Source of the DNA: Seohaeicola_A nanhaiensis
GTDB taxonomy: Bacteria > Pseudomonadota > Alphaproteobacteria > Rhodobacterales > Rhodobacteraceae
Direction: 5' to 3'
Length of the DNA stretch: 64,000 bases
Assembly (NCBI RefSeq): GCF_042654245.1
Contig: NZ_JBHSGI010000002.1
Coordinates: 682,001 to 746,000 of the forward strand
Position numbers and translations under genes: made by a program. The notes beneath the pieces are model-generated. The model was not told where the DNA came from. It worked only from the letters and a program-made list of their open reading frames with translations, and ran no database searches. Shown here piece after piece: positions 43,372 to 51,654 of the stretch (its first letter is position 1; each line of letters begins with the position of its first letter).

Positions 43372-44805
43372 ATGACACAGCAAGATACCCTCTGGCGCCT
43401 TGGCGCCGCCGAAACCGCCCAGCGCGCCGCGTCGGGCGAGATCACCGCCGAGGCCGCCATCGGCGCCGCCATCGCGCGGATGAACGCCGTCAATCCCGCC
43501 CTGAATGCCGTGGTCGAGGATCTGTCGGCCGAGGCGATGGAGCGCGCCCGGGCGCTGGACAAGGCGCGGGCCGAAGGCGCCGCGCCGGGGCCGCTGTTCG
43601 GGGTGCCGGTGACGATCAAGATCAACGTCGATCAGGCCGGGCACGCCACCTCGAACGGGGTGCTGGCGCTGAAGGATTACCTCGCCCCGGCGGATGCGCC
43701 GCTGGTGGAGAACCTGCAGAAGGCGGGCGCGGTGGTGATCGGGCGGACCAATACGCCGGAATTCTCGTTCCGGGCGGATACCGACAACCCGATCTTCGGG
43801 CGCACCCACAACCCGTGGGGCGCGCATATCTCGGCCGGGGGGTCTTCGGGCGGGGCCGGTGCGGCGGTGATGGCCGGGATCGGCGCGCTGGCGCATGGCA
43901 ATGACATAGGCGGGTCGCTGCGGTTTCCGGCGGCGGCCAACGGGGCGGTGACGGTGAAGCCGGGCCTGGGCCGGGTGCCGGCCTGGAACCCGAGCCAGAA
44001 GGCCGAACGCGGGATGCTGTCGCAGGCGATGTCGGTGCAGGGGCTGATCGTGCGCGAGGCGGCGGACCTTCACGCGGGGATGCCGACGATGATCGCGCCT
44101 GATCCGCGCGACCCGTTCCACGTGCCCCTGCCCTGGCGCGGCGCGCCGCTGGTGGGGCCGATTCCGGTGGCCTTCACCAAGGCGACCTATGGGTTCGATC
44201 TGCACCCCGAGGTGAGCGCGGCGCTGGACACCGCGCGGGATGCGCTGAACGACGCGGGCTATCAGGTGGAAGAGATCGAACCGCCGCTGCTGAAGGAATG
44301 CGCGCTGGACGGGTATCGGGCGCTGCTGGGCGAGACCTCGGCGCTGCTGGGGCCGGATATCGCGGCGCATGGGTCCGAGACGGTGCAGGCGATCTTCGAG
44401 GAATATTTCCGCCAGTTCCCGGTCTTCGAGGGGACCGAGCTGCTGAAGATGATGGCCAAGCGGACCTATTACGCGCGGCAGTGGTCGCTGTTCACCGAGC
44501 GCTATCCGCTGATCATCACGCCGTTCCTGCCGCAGCCCTTCTTTGCGCCCGACCGGGACACCGAGGGAGCCGAGGGCGTGCAGGAGGTGCTGGGCGCGGC
44601 GCTGTGGTCCTACGCGATGAACTTTGTCGGGCTGCCGGCGGGCAGCGTACCGGCGCGGCTGGCGGATCTGCCGAAGGGGCCACAGCCGATCAACATCCAG
44701 ATCGTCGGCCGGCGCTGGCGCGAGGATCTGGTGGTGGACGCGATGGCGGCCATCGAGGCGCGCGTCGGAAGGATGTGCGACGTGCTGTGGCAACGGATGA
44801 ACTAG
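43372..44805 (+). CDS. Amidase-signature family hydrolase
   Basis: The 477-residue protein has the Ser-cisSer-Lys triad of the amidase signature: Lys in VTIKINVD near residue 85, cis-Ser in AGGSSGGAGAA near 160 and the nucleophile in GNDIGGSLRFPA near 185. The enzyme cleaves amide bonds, but the family is broad (amidases, GatA-like, hydrazidases). No gatB/gatC is adjacent. An AGGAGA site lies ahead of ATG 43372. The AMP-dependent ligase starts 52 bases later. Confidence 0.85.
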   Translation: MTQQDTLWRLGAAETAQRAASGEITAEAAIGAAIARMNAVNPALNAVVEDLSAEAMERARALDKARAEGAAPGPLFGVPVTIKINVDQAGHATSNGVLALKDYLAPADAPLVENLQKAGAVVIGRTNTPEFSFRADTDNPIFGRTHNPWGAHISAGGSSGGAGAAVMAGIGALAHGNDIGGSLRFPAAANGAVTVKPGLGRVPAWNPSQKAERGMLSQAMSVQGLIVREAADLHAGMPTMIAPDPRDPFHVPLPWRGAPLVGPIPVAFTKATYGFDLHPEVSAALDTARDALNDAGYQVEEIEPPLLKECALDGYRALLGETSALLGPDIAAHGSETVQAIFEEYFRQFPVFEGTELLKMMAKRTYYARQWSLFTERYPLIITPFLPQPFFAPDRDTEGAEGVQEVLGAALWSYAMNFVGLPAGSVPARLADLPKGPQPINIQIVGRRWREDLVVDAMAAIEARVGRMCDVLWQRMN

Positions 44806-44856
44806 GCTGAGGGCATAACAGGGCCGCAAAGGCCCGCACGCCCAGGGAGGGAAAAC

Positions 44857-46416
44857 ATGCAGATCACTTCGGTCCTGCGCCGCGCGGCGCAGGTCCACCC
44901 CAATGGTGTGGCGACGGTCTTCAAGGACCGGAGCCACACCTGGAGCGAAACGCTGGACCGGGTGCAGCGGCTGGCCGGTGCCTTGCAGCGGCTGGGGATG
45001 CGGAACGGCGACCGGGTGGCGCTGCTGTCGCTGAACTCGGACCGGTTCATCGAGTATTACTTTGCCGTGCCCTGGGGCGGCGGGGCCATGATGCCGATGA
45101 ACATTCGCTGGTCGCCGTCGGAATGCGCCTATGCGCTGAACGATGCGGGGGCGGAGATCCTGCTGGTGGACGATGCCTTTGCCAAGGCGGCGCCGGCGAT
45201 TCAGGCCGAGGTGCCGGGGCTGGCGACGCTGGTCTTCTGCGGCGACGGGCCGACGCCAGAGGGCATGGTGAATTACGAGGAGATTCTCGCCGCCGCCGAT
45301 CCCGCGCCGGACGCGGGCCGCGCGGGCGACGATCTGGTGGGCATCTTCTATACCGGGGGCACCACGGGGTTTCCCAAGGGCGTGATGCTGTCGCACAAGA
45401 ACTTCTACCTGGGCGGCATTTCGAACGCGCAGGAGCTGGAGGTGCGGGACGGCTCCGTCTATCTGCACGCCGCGCCGATGTTCCATATCGCGGACATGCT
45501 GTGGTTCATGGCAATCACCTTCGTGCAGGGCACCCATGTGGCGATTCCGATGTTCACGCCCGAGGCGACGCTGGAGGCCATCGAGCGGCATCGGCCGAGC
45601 CATACCCTGCTGGTGCCGGTGATGCTGCAGATGGTGCTGGCCAGCCCGAAGCTGGCCGAGACGGATACCTCGTCGCTGGAGCTGATCGCCTATGGCGCCT
45701 CGCCGATCACCGAGGCGACGCTGAAGCTGGCGTTCCAGAAGTTTCCGGGCGTGCGGTTCCTGCAGGCCTTCGGGCAGACCGAGCTGAGCCCGGTGGCGAC
45801 GGTGCTGGGCACCGAATACCATGTGCTGGAGGGGCCGAAGGCCGGCAGGCTGCGGTCCTGCGGGCGGGCGACGCGGGTCTGCGAGATCCGGATCGTGGAC
45901 GAGCACGACCGGGACGTGCCCCCCGGGACGGTGGGGCATATCATCGTCAAGGGGCCGATCACCATGCTGGGCTACTGGCAGAAGCCCGAGGCGACGGCGG
46001 CGACGCTGAAGGACGGCTGGGTGTTCACCGGCGACGCGGGATACATGGACGACGAGGGGTTCATCTTCCTGATGGACCGGCTGAAGGACATGATCGTGTC
46101 GGGGGGCGAGAATGTCTATTCCGCCGAGGTGGAGAATGCGCTGGGGCAGCATCCGGCGGTGGCGACCAGCGCGGTGATCGGCATCCCGAGCGAGCAATGG
46201 GGCGAGGCGGTGCATGCCATCGTCATCCTGAAGCCGGGCGCGGACGTGGATGCGGAGACGCTGAAAAAGCACTGTCATACGCTGATCGCGGGCTACAAGT
46301 GCCCGCGCAGCATCGCCTTCCGGACCGAGCCCTTTCCGCTGTCGGGCGCCAACAAGGTGCTGAAGACCGAGCTGCGCAAACCGTTCTGGGAAGGCCAGTC
46401 GCGGCAGATTTCCTGA
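44857..46416 (+). CDS. AMP-dependent long/medium-chain acyl-CoA synthetase
   Basis: The 519-residue adenylate-forming enzyme has GIFYTGGTTGFPKGVMLSHK near residue 167, QAFGQTELSPVAT near 305, TGDAGYMDDEGFIFLMDRLK near 390 and a C-terminal Lys in GANKVLKTELRK. It is similar in style to fatty-acid or aryl-CoA ligases. GGAGGG lies before the ATG. It may share a transcript with the amidase gene, in which case the amidase could release the acid that the ligase activates. Confidence 0.87.
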   Translation: MQITSVLRRAAQVHPNGVATVFKDRSHTWSETLDRVQRLAGALQRLGMRNGDRVALLSLNSDRFIEYYFAVPWGGGAMMPMNIRWSPSECAYALNDAGAEILLVDDAFAKAAPAIQAEVPGLATLVFCGDGPTPEGMVNYEEILAAADPAPDAGRAGDDLVGIFYTGGTTGFPKGVMLSHKNFYLGGISNAQELEVRDGSVYLHAAPMFHIADMLWFMAITFVQGTHVAIPMFTPEATLEAIERHRPSHTLLVPVMLQMVLASPKLAETDTSSLELIAYGASPITEATLKLAFQKFPGVRFLQAFGQTELSPVATVLGTEYHVLEGPKAGRLRSCGRATRVCEIRIVDEHDRDVPPGTVGHIIVKGPITMLGYWQKPEATAATLKDGWVFTGDAGYMDDEGFIFLMDRLKDMIVSGGENVYSAEVENALGQHPAVATSAVIGIPSEQWGEAVHAIVILKPGADVDAETLKKHCHTLIAGYKCPRSIAFRTEPFPLSGANKVLKTELRKPFWEGQSRQIS

Positions 46417-46424
46417 GGTGGGAG

Positions 46425-46459
46425 AAAAATTGCGGGCGCGGCTGAGGAGCCACGCCCGC
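46425..46459 (-). terminator. Rho-independent terminator, minus strand
   Basis: GCGGGCG (46453-46459 read on the minus strand) pairs with CGCCCGC (46432-46438). An inner stem AGCC/GGCT is also present, and AATTTTT follows on the minus strand. It would end a minus-strand transcript that carries the small ORF or the nadK 3' region. Confidence 0.7.
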
Positions 46460-46475
46460 AGAACCGGGAAACAGA

Positions 46476-46538
46476 TCAATCGCTACGCGCACTATCCCGC
46501 GCCTTATCTGGCGCCGGGGGCTGGTAATGCAGCCACAT
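46476..46538 (-). CDS. Possible 20-residue small protein or leader peptide
   Basis: ATG at 46538 opens a 20-codon frame that begins MWLHYQPPAPDKAR and ends in SARSD. AAAGG lies four bases upstream. The stop is 17 bases from the foot of the terminator hairpin. The peptide is polar, with one Trp and one Tyr. The frame is also open upstream to a GTG at 46715. Coding is plausible but unproven. Confidence 0.35.
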   Translation of the reverse strand: MWLHYQPPAPDKARDSARSD

Positions 46539-46568
46539 ACCTTTTGCCCTACACGCGGCGACTCGTAA

Positions 46569-46582
46569 GTGACTTGGGTCAC
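46569..46582. promoter_or_regulatory. Perfect palindrome GTGAC-N4-GTCAC
   Basis: The 14-base inverted repeat (TTGG spacer) lies about 30 bases upstream of the small ORF on the minus strand. The form fits a dimeric regulator site. I cannot name the regulator. Confidence 0.4.
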
Positions 46583-46626
46583 AGGAGGATGAAGACCGCG
46601 GACGGTCAGGAAACTTTTCTTGCGAC

Positions 46627-46670
46627 AACCGGAACGGGCGTGGAGTTCGCACCCCACGCCCGTATCCGGT
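46627..46670 (-). other. Long imperfect hairpin of unknown role
   Basis: ACGGGCGTGG (46634-46643) is fully complementary to CCACGCCCGT (46654-46663). The outer AACCGGA also pairs with TCCGGT after a one-base bulge. This makes a stem of about 16 base pairs with a ten-base loop. No T-run follows on either side. Confidence 0.55.
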
Positions 46671-46841
46671 AAAACCAAACAACACTTTACCCCACCTTAG
46701 GCGCCGGACCTGCACCGTACAGCGTGACTACCCGAACCATTCCGCAAGAGGCACGCTGCGTGCGTGGTCCGTATCAGTGTAACGCACCGCCCCCGGAAAA
46801 GTTTCACCTTCCCGCAGGAAAAACATCACAAACTGTTGAGA

Positions 46842-47603
46842 TCAGGTGAACTGCTCGGAAATCAGCCGCTCTTCCAGGCCGTGGCCCGGATCGAAGAGAA
46901 TGCGGTGGCTGACGGCGGGTTCCGACTGGATTTCGACCCAGTCGATATCGTCGATCGAGATCGAATCGGCGTCGGCCATGACAGGGCGTTTTTCGGGTTC
47001 GAGCACGTCAAAGCGCACCTTTGCCGACTGCGGCAGAAGCGCGCCCTGCCAGCGGCGCGGGCGGAAGGCGGCGATGGCGGTTAGCGCCAGCACATGCGAG
47101 CCGATGGGCAGGATCGGGCCGTGGGCGGAATAGTTGTAGGCGGTCGAGCCGGCGGGCGTGGCCACCAGCGCGCCGTCGCAGACCAGTTCGGCGAGGCGCA
47201 CCTTGCCGTCGACGGTGATGCGCAGCCGCGCGGCCTGGGGGCCGGCGCGCAGCAGCGAGACCTCGTTGATGGCGAGCGCGTGGTGCAGCATCCCCTCGCG
47301 GTCCATCGTGCGCATGGAGAGCGGGTGGATCACCTCTTCCTCGGCCTGCTGGAGGCGGGTCAGCAGGTCGGCTTCATGGTATTCGTTCATCAGGAAACCG
47401 ATGGTGCCGCGGTTCATCCCGTAGACCGGCGCGTCGAGTTCCTGGGTGGCGTGCAGGGTGCGCAGCATGAAGCCGTCGCCGCCCAGCGCGACAATCACCT
47501 CGGCCTCGTGCGGGTCGACCTGGCCATAGCGGGCGGAGAGGGTATCGCGCGCGGCAAGGGCGACCGGCGCGTCGCTCGACAGAAAGGCGATCTTCAGGCT
47601 CAT
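46842..47603 (-). CDS. nadK: NAD kinase
   Basis: The 253-residue protein has the family GGDG motif (VALGGDGFMLR near residues 41-44), NRGTIGFLMN near 65 and the NE/D motif AINEVSLLRAG with TPAGSTAYNYSAHGP near 150. NadK phosphorylates NAD to NADP with ATP. Alphaproteobacterial enzymes are of this short form. The minus-strand terminator near 46425 may end its transcript. Confidence 0.93.
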   Translation of the reverse strand: MSLKIAFLSSDAPVALAARDTLSARYGQVDPHEAEVIVALGGDGFMLRTLHATQELDAPVYGMNRGTIGFLMNEYHEADLLTRLQQAEEEVIHPLSMRTMDREGMLHHALAINEVSLLRAGPQAARLRITVDGKVRLAELVCDGALVATPAGSTAYNYSAHGPILPIGSHVLALTAIAAFRPRRWQGALLPQSAKVRFDVLEPEKRPVMADADSISIDDIDWVEIQSEPAVSHRILFDPGHGLEERLISEQFT

Positions 47604-47777
47604 TCAGGGCGTTTCCGGTCATGCGCAATTGCTTCCGAAACAACCATACCTTTCCGGTCAACGCCAGCCTTGCCGCAGATCCCCGCCCCTGCGTCGCTTT
47701 CCCGGCTTTATCCTGACGCGGCTTTCCTCTAGGACAACGCCAAATTGCAGCGGCCCTTCCTCAGACGGAGACCCCCC

Positions 47778-49073
47778 ATGAACGCGCCCCACCGTGACGC
47801 CGGATTTTTCACCGAAACCCTCGCCAGCCGCGACCCCGAGATCTTTGGCGCCATCACCGACGAACTCGGCCGCCAGCGCGACGAGATCGAGCTGATCGCG
47901 TCGGAGAACATCGTGTCGCTGGCCGTGCTTCAGGCGCAGGGCTCGGTGATGACGAACAAATATGCCGAAGGCTATCCGGGCAAGCGCTATTACGGCGGAT
48001 GCCAGTATGTCGACGTGGCCGAGACGCTGGCGATCGAGCGGGCGAAGCAGCTGTTCGACTGCAAGTTCGCCAACGTGCAGCCGAACTCGGGGTCGCAGAT
48101 GAACCAGGCGGTGTTCCTGGCGCTGCTGAAGCCCGGAGACACCTTCATGGGGCTCGATCTGAACTCGGGCGGGCACCTGACGCATGGCTCGCCGGTCAAC
48201 ATGTCGGGCAAGTGGTTCAACGTGGTGTCCTATGGCGTGCGCGCGCAGGATCAGATCCTGGACATGGAAGCGGTGCGCGAAAAGGCGCTGGAGACCAAGC
48301 CCAAGCTGATCCTGGCCGGGGGCACCGCCTATAGCCGCGTCTGGGACTGGGCCGCCTTCCGCAAGATCGCGGACGAGGTGGGCGCCTACCTGATGGTGGA
48401 CATGGCACATATCGCCGGGCTGGTGGCCGGCGGGCAGCACCCCTCGCCCCTGCCCCATGCGCATGTCGTCACGACGACGACGCACAAGTCGCTGCGCGGC
48501 CCGCGCGGCGGGATGATCCTGACCAATGACGAGGATATCGCGAAGAAGGTAAATTCGGCCGTGTTCCCGGGGTTGCAGGGCGGCCCGCTGATGCATGTGA
48601 TCGCCGCCAAGGCGGTCGCCTTCGGCGAGGCGCTGGAGCCGTCGTTCAAGAGCTATGCCGCGCAGGTGGTGAAGAACGCACAGGCGATGGCGGACGAGCT
48701 GATGAAGGGCGGCATCGACATCGTGTCGGGCGGCACCGACAACCACCTGATGCTGGCCGACCTGCGGCCGAAGAAGGTGACCGGCAAGGCCGCCGAGGCC
48801 GCGCTGGGGCGCGCCCATATCACCTGCAACAAGAATGGCGTGCCGTTCGATCCGGAAAAGCCGTTCGTGACGAGCGGTATCCGCCTCGGCACGCCCGCCG
48901 GCACCACGCGCGGCTTCGGCGAGGCCGAGTTCCGCGAGATCGCCCGGCTGATCGTCGAGGTGGTCGACGGTCTGTCGGCGAACGGGGACGAGGGCAATGC
49001 CGAGGTCGAGGCCCGGGTGAAGGCCCAGGTCGAGACGCTGTGCGCACGGTTCCCGCTGTATCCGACGCTGTAA
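47778..49073 (+). CDS. glyA: Serine hydroxymethyltransferase
   Basis: The 431-residue PLP enzyme interconverts serine and glycine with tetrahydrofolate. Visible are IELIASENIVSLAVLQAQGS, NKYAEGYPGKRYYGGC, the PLP Lys region VVTTTTHKSLRGPRGG near residue 235 and a late TSGIRLGTPAGTTRGF. The ATG at 47778 is preceded by GGAG. An 11-residue longer frame has no site. The stop overlaps the start of a kptA remnant (TAATG). Confidence 0.96.
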   Translation: MNAPHRDAGFFTETLASRDPEIFGAITDELGRQRDEIELIASENIVSLAVLQAQGSVMTNKYAEGYPGKRYYGGCQYVDVAETLAIERAKQLFDCKFANVQPNSGSQMNQAVFLALLKPGDTFMGLDLNSGGHLTHGSPVNMSGKWFNVVSYGVRAQDQILDMEAVREKALETKPKLILAGGTAYSRVWDWAAFRKIADEVGAYLMVDMAHIAGLVAGGQHPSPLPHAHVVTTTTHKSLRGPRGGMILTNDEDIAKKVNSAVFPGLQGGPLMHVIAAKAVAFGEALEPSFKSYAAQVVKNAQAMADELMKGGIDIVSGGTDNHLMLADLRPKKVTGKAAEAALGRAHITCNKNGVPFDPEKPFVTSGIRLGTPAGTTRGFGEAEFREIARLIVEVVDGLSANGDEGNAEVEARVKAQVETLCARFPLYPTL

Positions 49074-49189
49074 TGTCGGCCGGGGATGAGGCAAGACGGC
49101 TCTCGAAGGTCCTGAGCCTCATCCTGCGCCACGATCCCGGCCGGATCGGCCTGTCGCTGGACGCGGGCGGCTGGGCGCGGATCGCGTGA
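49073..49189 (+). pseudogene. kptA: Truncated RNA 2'-phosphotransferase (KptA/Tpt1), N-terminal remnant
   Basis: Overlapping the glyA stop, an ATG opens 38 codons that match the KptA N-terminus: RLSKVLSLILRHDPGRIGLS and LDAGGWARIA. In the family this is the SKxLSxxLRHxP...LDxxGW winged-helix segment with the first catalytic Arg/His. After that a TGA ends the frame, and the remaining 130-140 residues, with the NAD-binding site, are missing. The TGA overlaps the GTG of the next gene. It is either a decayed gene or a kept leader ORF that couples glyA to the DUF817 gene. Confidence 0.75.
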
Positions 49190-50073
49190 CCCCGCATCCG
49201 TCGAATACCCGCTCGCTCGAGCGGGCCCTTGGCGACTGGGCGCGGGGGTGGCTGCCGTTCTGGCTGGTCGAATTCGTCATGTTCGGCCTCAAGCAGGCCT
49301 GGGCCTGTCTGTTCGGCGTTCTGCTGCTGGCGGGGATACTGGCGACCAAGGCGGTCTGGCAGCCCGACTGGCCGGTGGCGCGCTATGATGCGCTGGTGGT
49401 CTGGGCGGTGGGGCTGCAGGTTGTCTTCCTCGCGCTGAAGCTGGAGACCTGGCGCGAGGCGCGGGTGATCCTGCTGTTCCACCTGACCGGGACAGCGATG
49501 GAGATCTTCAAGGTCTCGGCCGGGAGCTGGGCCTATCCCGAGGCGGGGGTGCTGAAGATCTTCGGCATCCCGATGTTCTCGGGGTTCATGTATGCGGCCG
49601 TGGGCAGCTACATGGCGCGGGTGATCCGCATCTTCGACATGCGCTTTGCCCCCTATCCGCCGTTCTGGACCACGCTGCTGCTGGCCGTCGGGATCTACGT
49701 CAACTTCTTCGCGCATCACTTCCTGCCTGACATCCGGCTGGGGCTGTTCGCGGCGACGGTGCTGCTGTTCGGGCGGACGCGGATCTGGTTCACCATCGGC
49801 GCGCGGACCTACTGGATGCCGATGGTGCTGGCGGCCTTCCTGTCGAGCCTGTTCCTGTGGATCGCCGAGAATGTCGGCACCGGGACCGGCACCTGGGTCT
49901 ATGCGGGCAATGCCGGCCAGCACTGGGCCAGTCTGGCCAAGATGGGATCGTGGTATCTGCTGCTGTACGTCAGCTTTGTCACGGTCACGCTGGAATACCG
50001 CGACGTGCTGCTCAGGCGGCCGATTGCCAGTAGTAGACCGTCACGGCGATCACCAGCACCAGCAGAAGGTTGA
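49186..50073 (+). CDS. DUF817-family membrane protein
   Basis: The 295-residue protein has about eight membrane helices. It has FWLVEFVMFGLKQAWACLFG at the start, FHLTGTAMEIFKVSAGSWAY, FSGFMYAAVGSYMARVIRIF and FFAHHFLPDIRLGLFAATVL. These fit the DUF817 family of unknown role. The His/Asp-containing helices suggest binding of a metal or lipid substrate, but that is only inference. The GTG start overlaps the kptA-remnant stop. The last 62 bases overlap, tail to tail, with the gene on the other strand. Confidence 0.7.
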   Translation: MTPHPSNTRSLERALGDWARGWLPFWLVEFVMFGLKQAWACLFGVLLLAGILATKAVWQPDWPVARYDALVVWAVGLQVVFLALKLETWREARVILLFHLTGTAMEIFKVSAGSWAYPEAGVLKIFGIPMFSGFMYAAVGSYMARVIRIFDMRFAPYPPFWTTLLLAVGIYVNFFAHHFLPDIRLGLFAATVLLFGRTRIWFTIGARTYWMPMVLAAFLSSLFLWIAENVGTGTGTWVYAGNAGQHWASLAKMGSWYLLLYVSFVTVTLEYRDVLLRRPIASSRPSRRSPAPAEG

Positions 50074-50386
50074 AGGCGATCGAGCCGAGGATCGACAGCG
50101 CCAGCGTCTTGCGGCGTTCGGCGAGGTCGATGCCGGCGAGGTGATCGCGCAGGGCGCCGGCCGCCTGGGTGAGACGGGCGTGATCGAGCGTGCGGCCGAG
50201 TTTCGGGTGGTCCTTCATGGGCAGCGCCGCCGCCAGCACCTGGCCTTCGGCGCGCAGGGACTTGGGCAGACGACGCCGGGCGCGGGTCAGGGCGGCGCCG
50301 AAGGTGCGCCCCTTCACGCCGAGCTTCTTGCGCATCAGCAGGCGGATTTCGTCGATCTGCGCGTCGAGGGTTTCGCTGTTGCTCAC
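50012..50386 (-). CDS. Small membrane-anchored protein of unknown function
   Basis: The 124-residue protein has a helical, charged N-terminal part (DAQIDEIRLLMRKKLGVKGR, RTFGAALTRARRRLPKSLRA) and one C-terminal helix (ILGSIAFNLLLVLVIAVTVY), so it is probably tail-anchored. It has a GGAGAATC site before the ATG. It overlaps the DUF817 gene at the 3' ends. I recognise no family. Confidence 0.6.
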   Translation of the reverse strand: MSNSETLDAQIDEIRLLMRKKLGVKGRTFGAALTRARRRLPKSLRAEGQVLAAALPMKDHPKLGRTLDHARLTQAAGALRDHLAGIDLAERRKTLALSILGSIAFNLLLVLVIAVTVYYWQSAA

Positions 50387-50479
50387 CGGGGATTCTCCGT
50401 TGCCGTGGCAATCTAGCGGGGGGCGCGGCGCGCCTCAATGGGGCTGGCCGCGCGGGTGTGGTTTCGTTATCACGCGGAT

Positions 50480-51247
50480 ATGCTGAACCGCATCGTCCAC
50501 GGCACCGAGACCGAGAAGCCCCCCGTCGTCATCGCCCATGGCCTTTATGGCTCGGGGCGCAACTGGGGCGTCATCGCGCGGCGGCTGGCGGACAGCCGCC
50601 AAGTGATCGCGGTGGACATGCGCAACCACGGTGACAGTGCCTGGACCGAGACGCACAGCTATCCCGAGATGGCCGAGGATCTGGCCGAGGTGATGGGCGC
50701 GCTGGGGCGGCCCGCCGATCTGGTGGGCCATTCCATGGGCGGCAAGGCGGCGATGATGCTGGCTCTGACGCATCCCGGGGTGCTGCGGCGGCTGGTGGTC
50801 GCCGATATCGCGCCGGTGACCTACACGCACAGCCAGCTGCCCTATATCCACGCCATGCGGGCGGTCGATCTGGGGCAGGTGACGCGCCGTTCGGAGGCCG
50901 AGGCGCAGCTGGCAGAATTGGGCGTTGGCCCGACATTGCAGAGCTTTTTCACCCAGTCGCTGGATATTGCGGGCAAGCGGTGGAAGCTGAACCTGGACAC
51001 GCTGGAGCGCGCGATGCCCGATATCATGGGCTTTCCCGAAACCGCGGCCAGCTGGGACGGGCCAGCGCTGTTCCTGACCGGCGCCGAGTCGGACTATGTC
51101 GGGCCCGAGCATCGCGAGACGATCCGCGCCCGGTTTCCCCGCGCACGATTTGCCAAGATTCCGGGGGCCGGGCACTGGCTGCACGCGGAGAAACCGCGGG
51201 AATTCGAGGCCTCGGTCCGGGCCTTTCTGGACGCTGCGCCGCAGTGA
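50480..51247 (+). CDS. Alpha/beta-hydrolase, YbfF-like esterase
   Basis: The 255-residue protein has the oxyanion region VIAHGLYGSGRNWG, the RNHGDS loop, the nucleophile elbow VGHSMGGKAAM (Ser near residue 85) and the C-terminal GAGHWLHAEKP with the catalytic His. It is close in style to YbfF acyl-CoA esterases. A start at 50438 is also open, but its 14 extra residues lack a binding site. The substrate is unknown. Confidence 0.8.
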   Translation: MLNRIVHGTETEKPPVVIAHGLYGSGRNWGVIARRLADSRQVIAVDMRNHGDSAWTETHSYPEMAEDLAEVMGALGRPADLVGHSMGGKAAMMLALTHPGVLRRLVVADIAPVTYTHSQLPYIHAMRAVDLGQVTRRSEAEAQLAELGVGPTLQSFFTQSLDIAGKRWKLNLDTLERAMPDIMGFPETAASWDGPALFLTGAESDYVGPEHRETIRARFPRARFAKIPGAGHWLHAEKPREFEASVRAFLDAAPQ

Positions 51248-51257
51248 TGTCACATTT

Positions 51258-51288
51258 TTGACACAAATCCGGTCGTTCTGTCTAAAAT
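51258..51288 (+). promoter_or_regulatory. Possible sigma70 promoter before the 66-residue membrane protein
   Basis: TTGACA (51258-51263) is followed after 17 bases by TCTAAA, or after 19 bases by TAAAAT. It lies just after the esterase stop and 56 bases before the next start. Confidence 0.4.
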
Positions 51289-51343
51289 TGGACAAGATTT
51301 CTTCGGAGGATTCTCTTACTCTCGGAAAAAAGGGAGCAGGGAT

Positions 51344-51544
51344 ATGACGGGCTATCTTATGTCTTCGCTGGCGGCGGGGCTTATGGGAGGGGTCTATGCG
51401 CTTGCCGCGCAGGGCGCCAGCCTGTGGTCGACGCTGGGCTGGTATGTCGCGGGATGCTGGGGCGGCTTTGCCCTGATGCTCGGGCTGGTGATCCTGGCCA
51501 GCCTGCAACGCGACCAGCATGACAGCGATCTGGAAGCGATCTGA
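51344..51544 (+). CDS. Small two-helix membrane protein, unknown
   Basis: The 66-residue protein has two hydrophobic helices (LMSSLAAGLMGGVYALAA and GCWGGFALMLGLVILASL) and a polar RDQHDSDLEAI tail. GGGAGCAGGG lies before the ATG and a promoter-like pair is upstream. No family is recognised. Confidence 0.55.
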   Translation: MTGYLMSSLAAGLMGGVYALAAQGASLWSTLGWYVAGCWGGFALMLGLVILASLQRDQHDSDLEAI

Positions 51545-51619
51545 CAGTCAGGAACGGCACCAGATATAGGCGATCTGGCGCTCCGCCCTCTATAATCATG
51601 CGTAAGCTACCAGATTTGG

Positions 51620-51648
51620 TTGATTCCCTGCCCGGCCCCATATAGGAT
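51620..51648 (+). promoter_or_regulatory. Sigma70-like promoter of the candidate small RNA
   Basis: TTGATT (51620-51625) and TAGGAT (51643-51648) are separated by exactly 17 bases. No start codon with a sensible frame follows before the terminator. Confidence 0.45.
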
Positions 51649-51654
51649 GAGCAC

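Larger units (their letters stand above)
46417..46841. other. 425-base gap with RNA-like structure between acyl-CoA ligase and nadK
   Basis: The gap is less GC-rich than its surroundings. It holds a minus-strand terminator, a 20-codon minus-strand ORF, a GTGAC-N4-GTCAC palindrome and a long hairpin, each listed apart. I compared it with what I know of tmRNA, 4.5S RNA, RNase P RNA and 6S RNA and could not assign it to any of them. Confidence 0.6.

Noticed and set aside
43276..46479. Open frame of 1067 codons on the minus strand opposite the amidase and acyl-CoA ligase
   Set aside because: Its product is rich in Arg, His, Gln and Pro with no family motif, and both genes on the plus strand have complete catalytic motifs. 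Long antisense frames are common in high-GC DNA.
46417..46841. tmRNA, 4.5S RNA, RNase P RNA or 6S RNA
   Set aside because: The short phrase GGCTGCATTACCAG recalls the SRP RNA loop, but the GGTCAGGTCC core is absent. No tag-coding frame, acceptor end or RNase P core was found.
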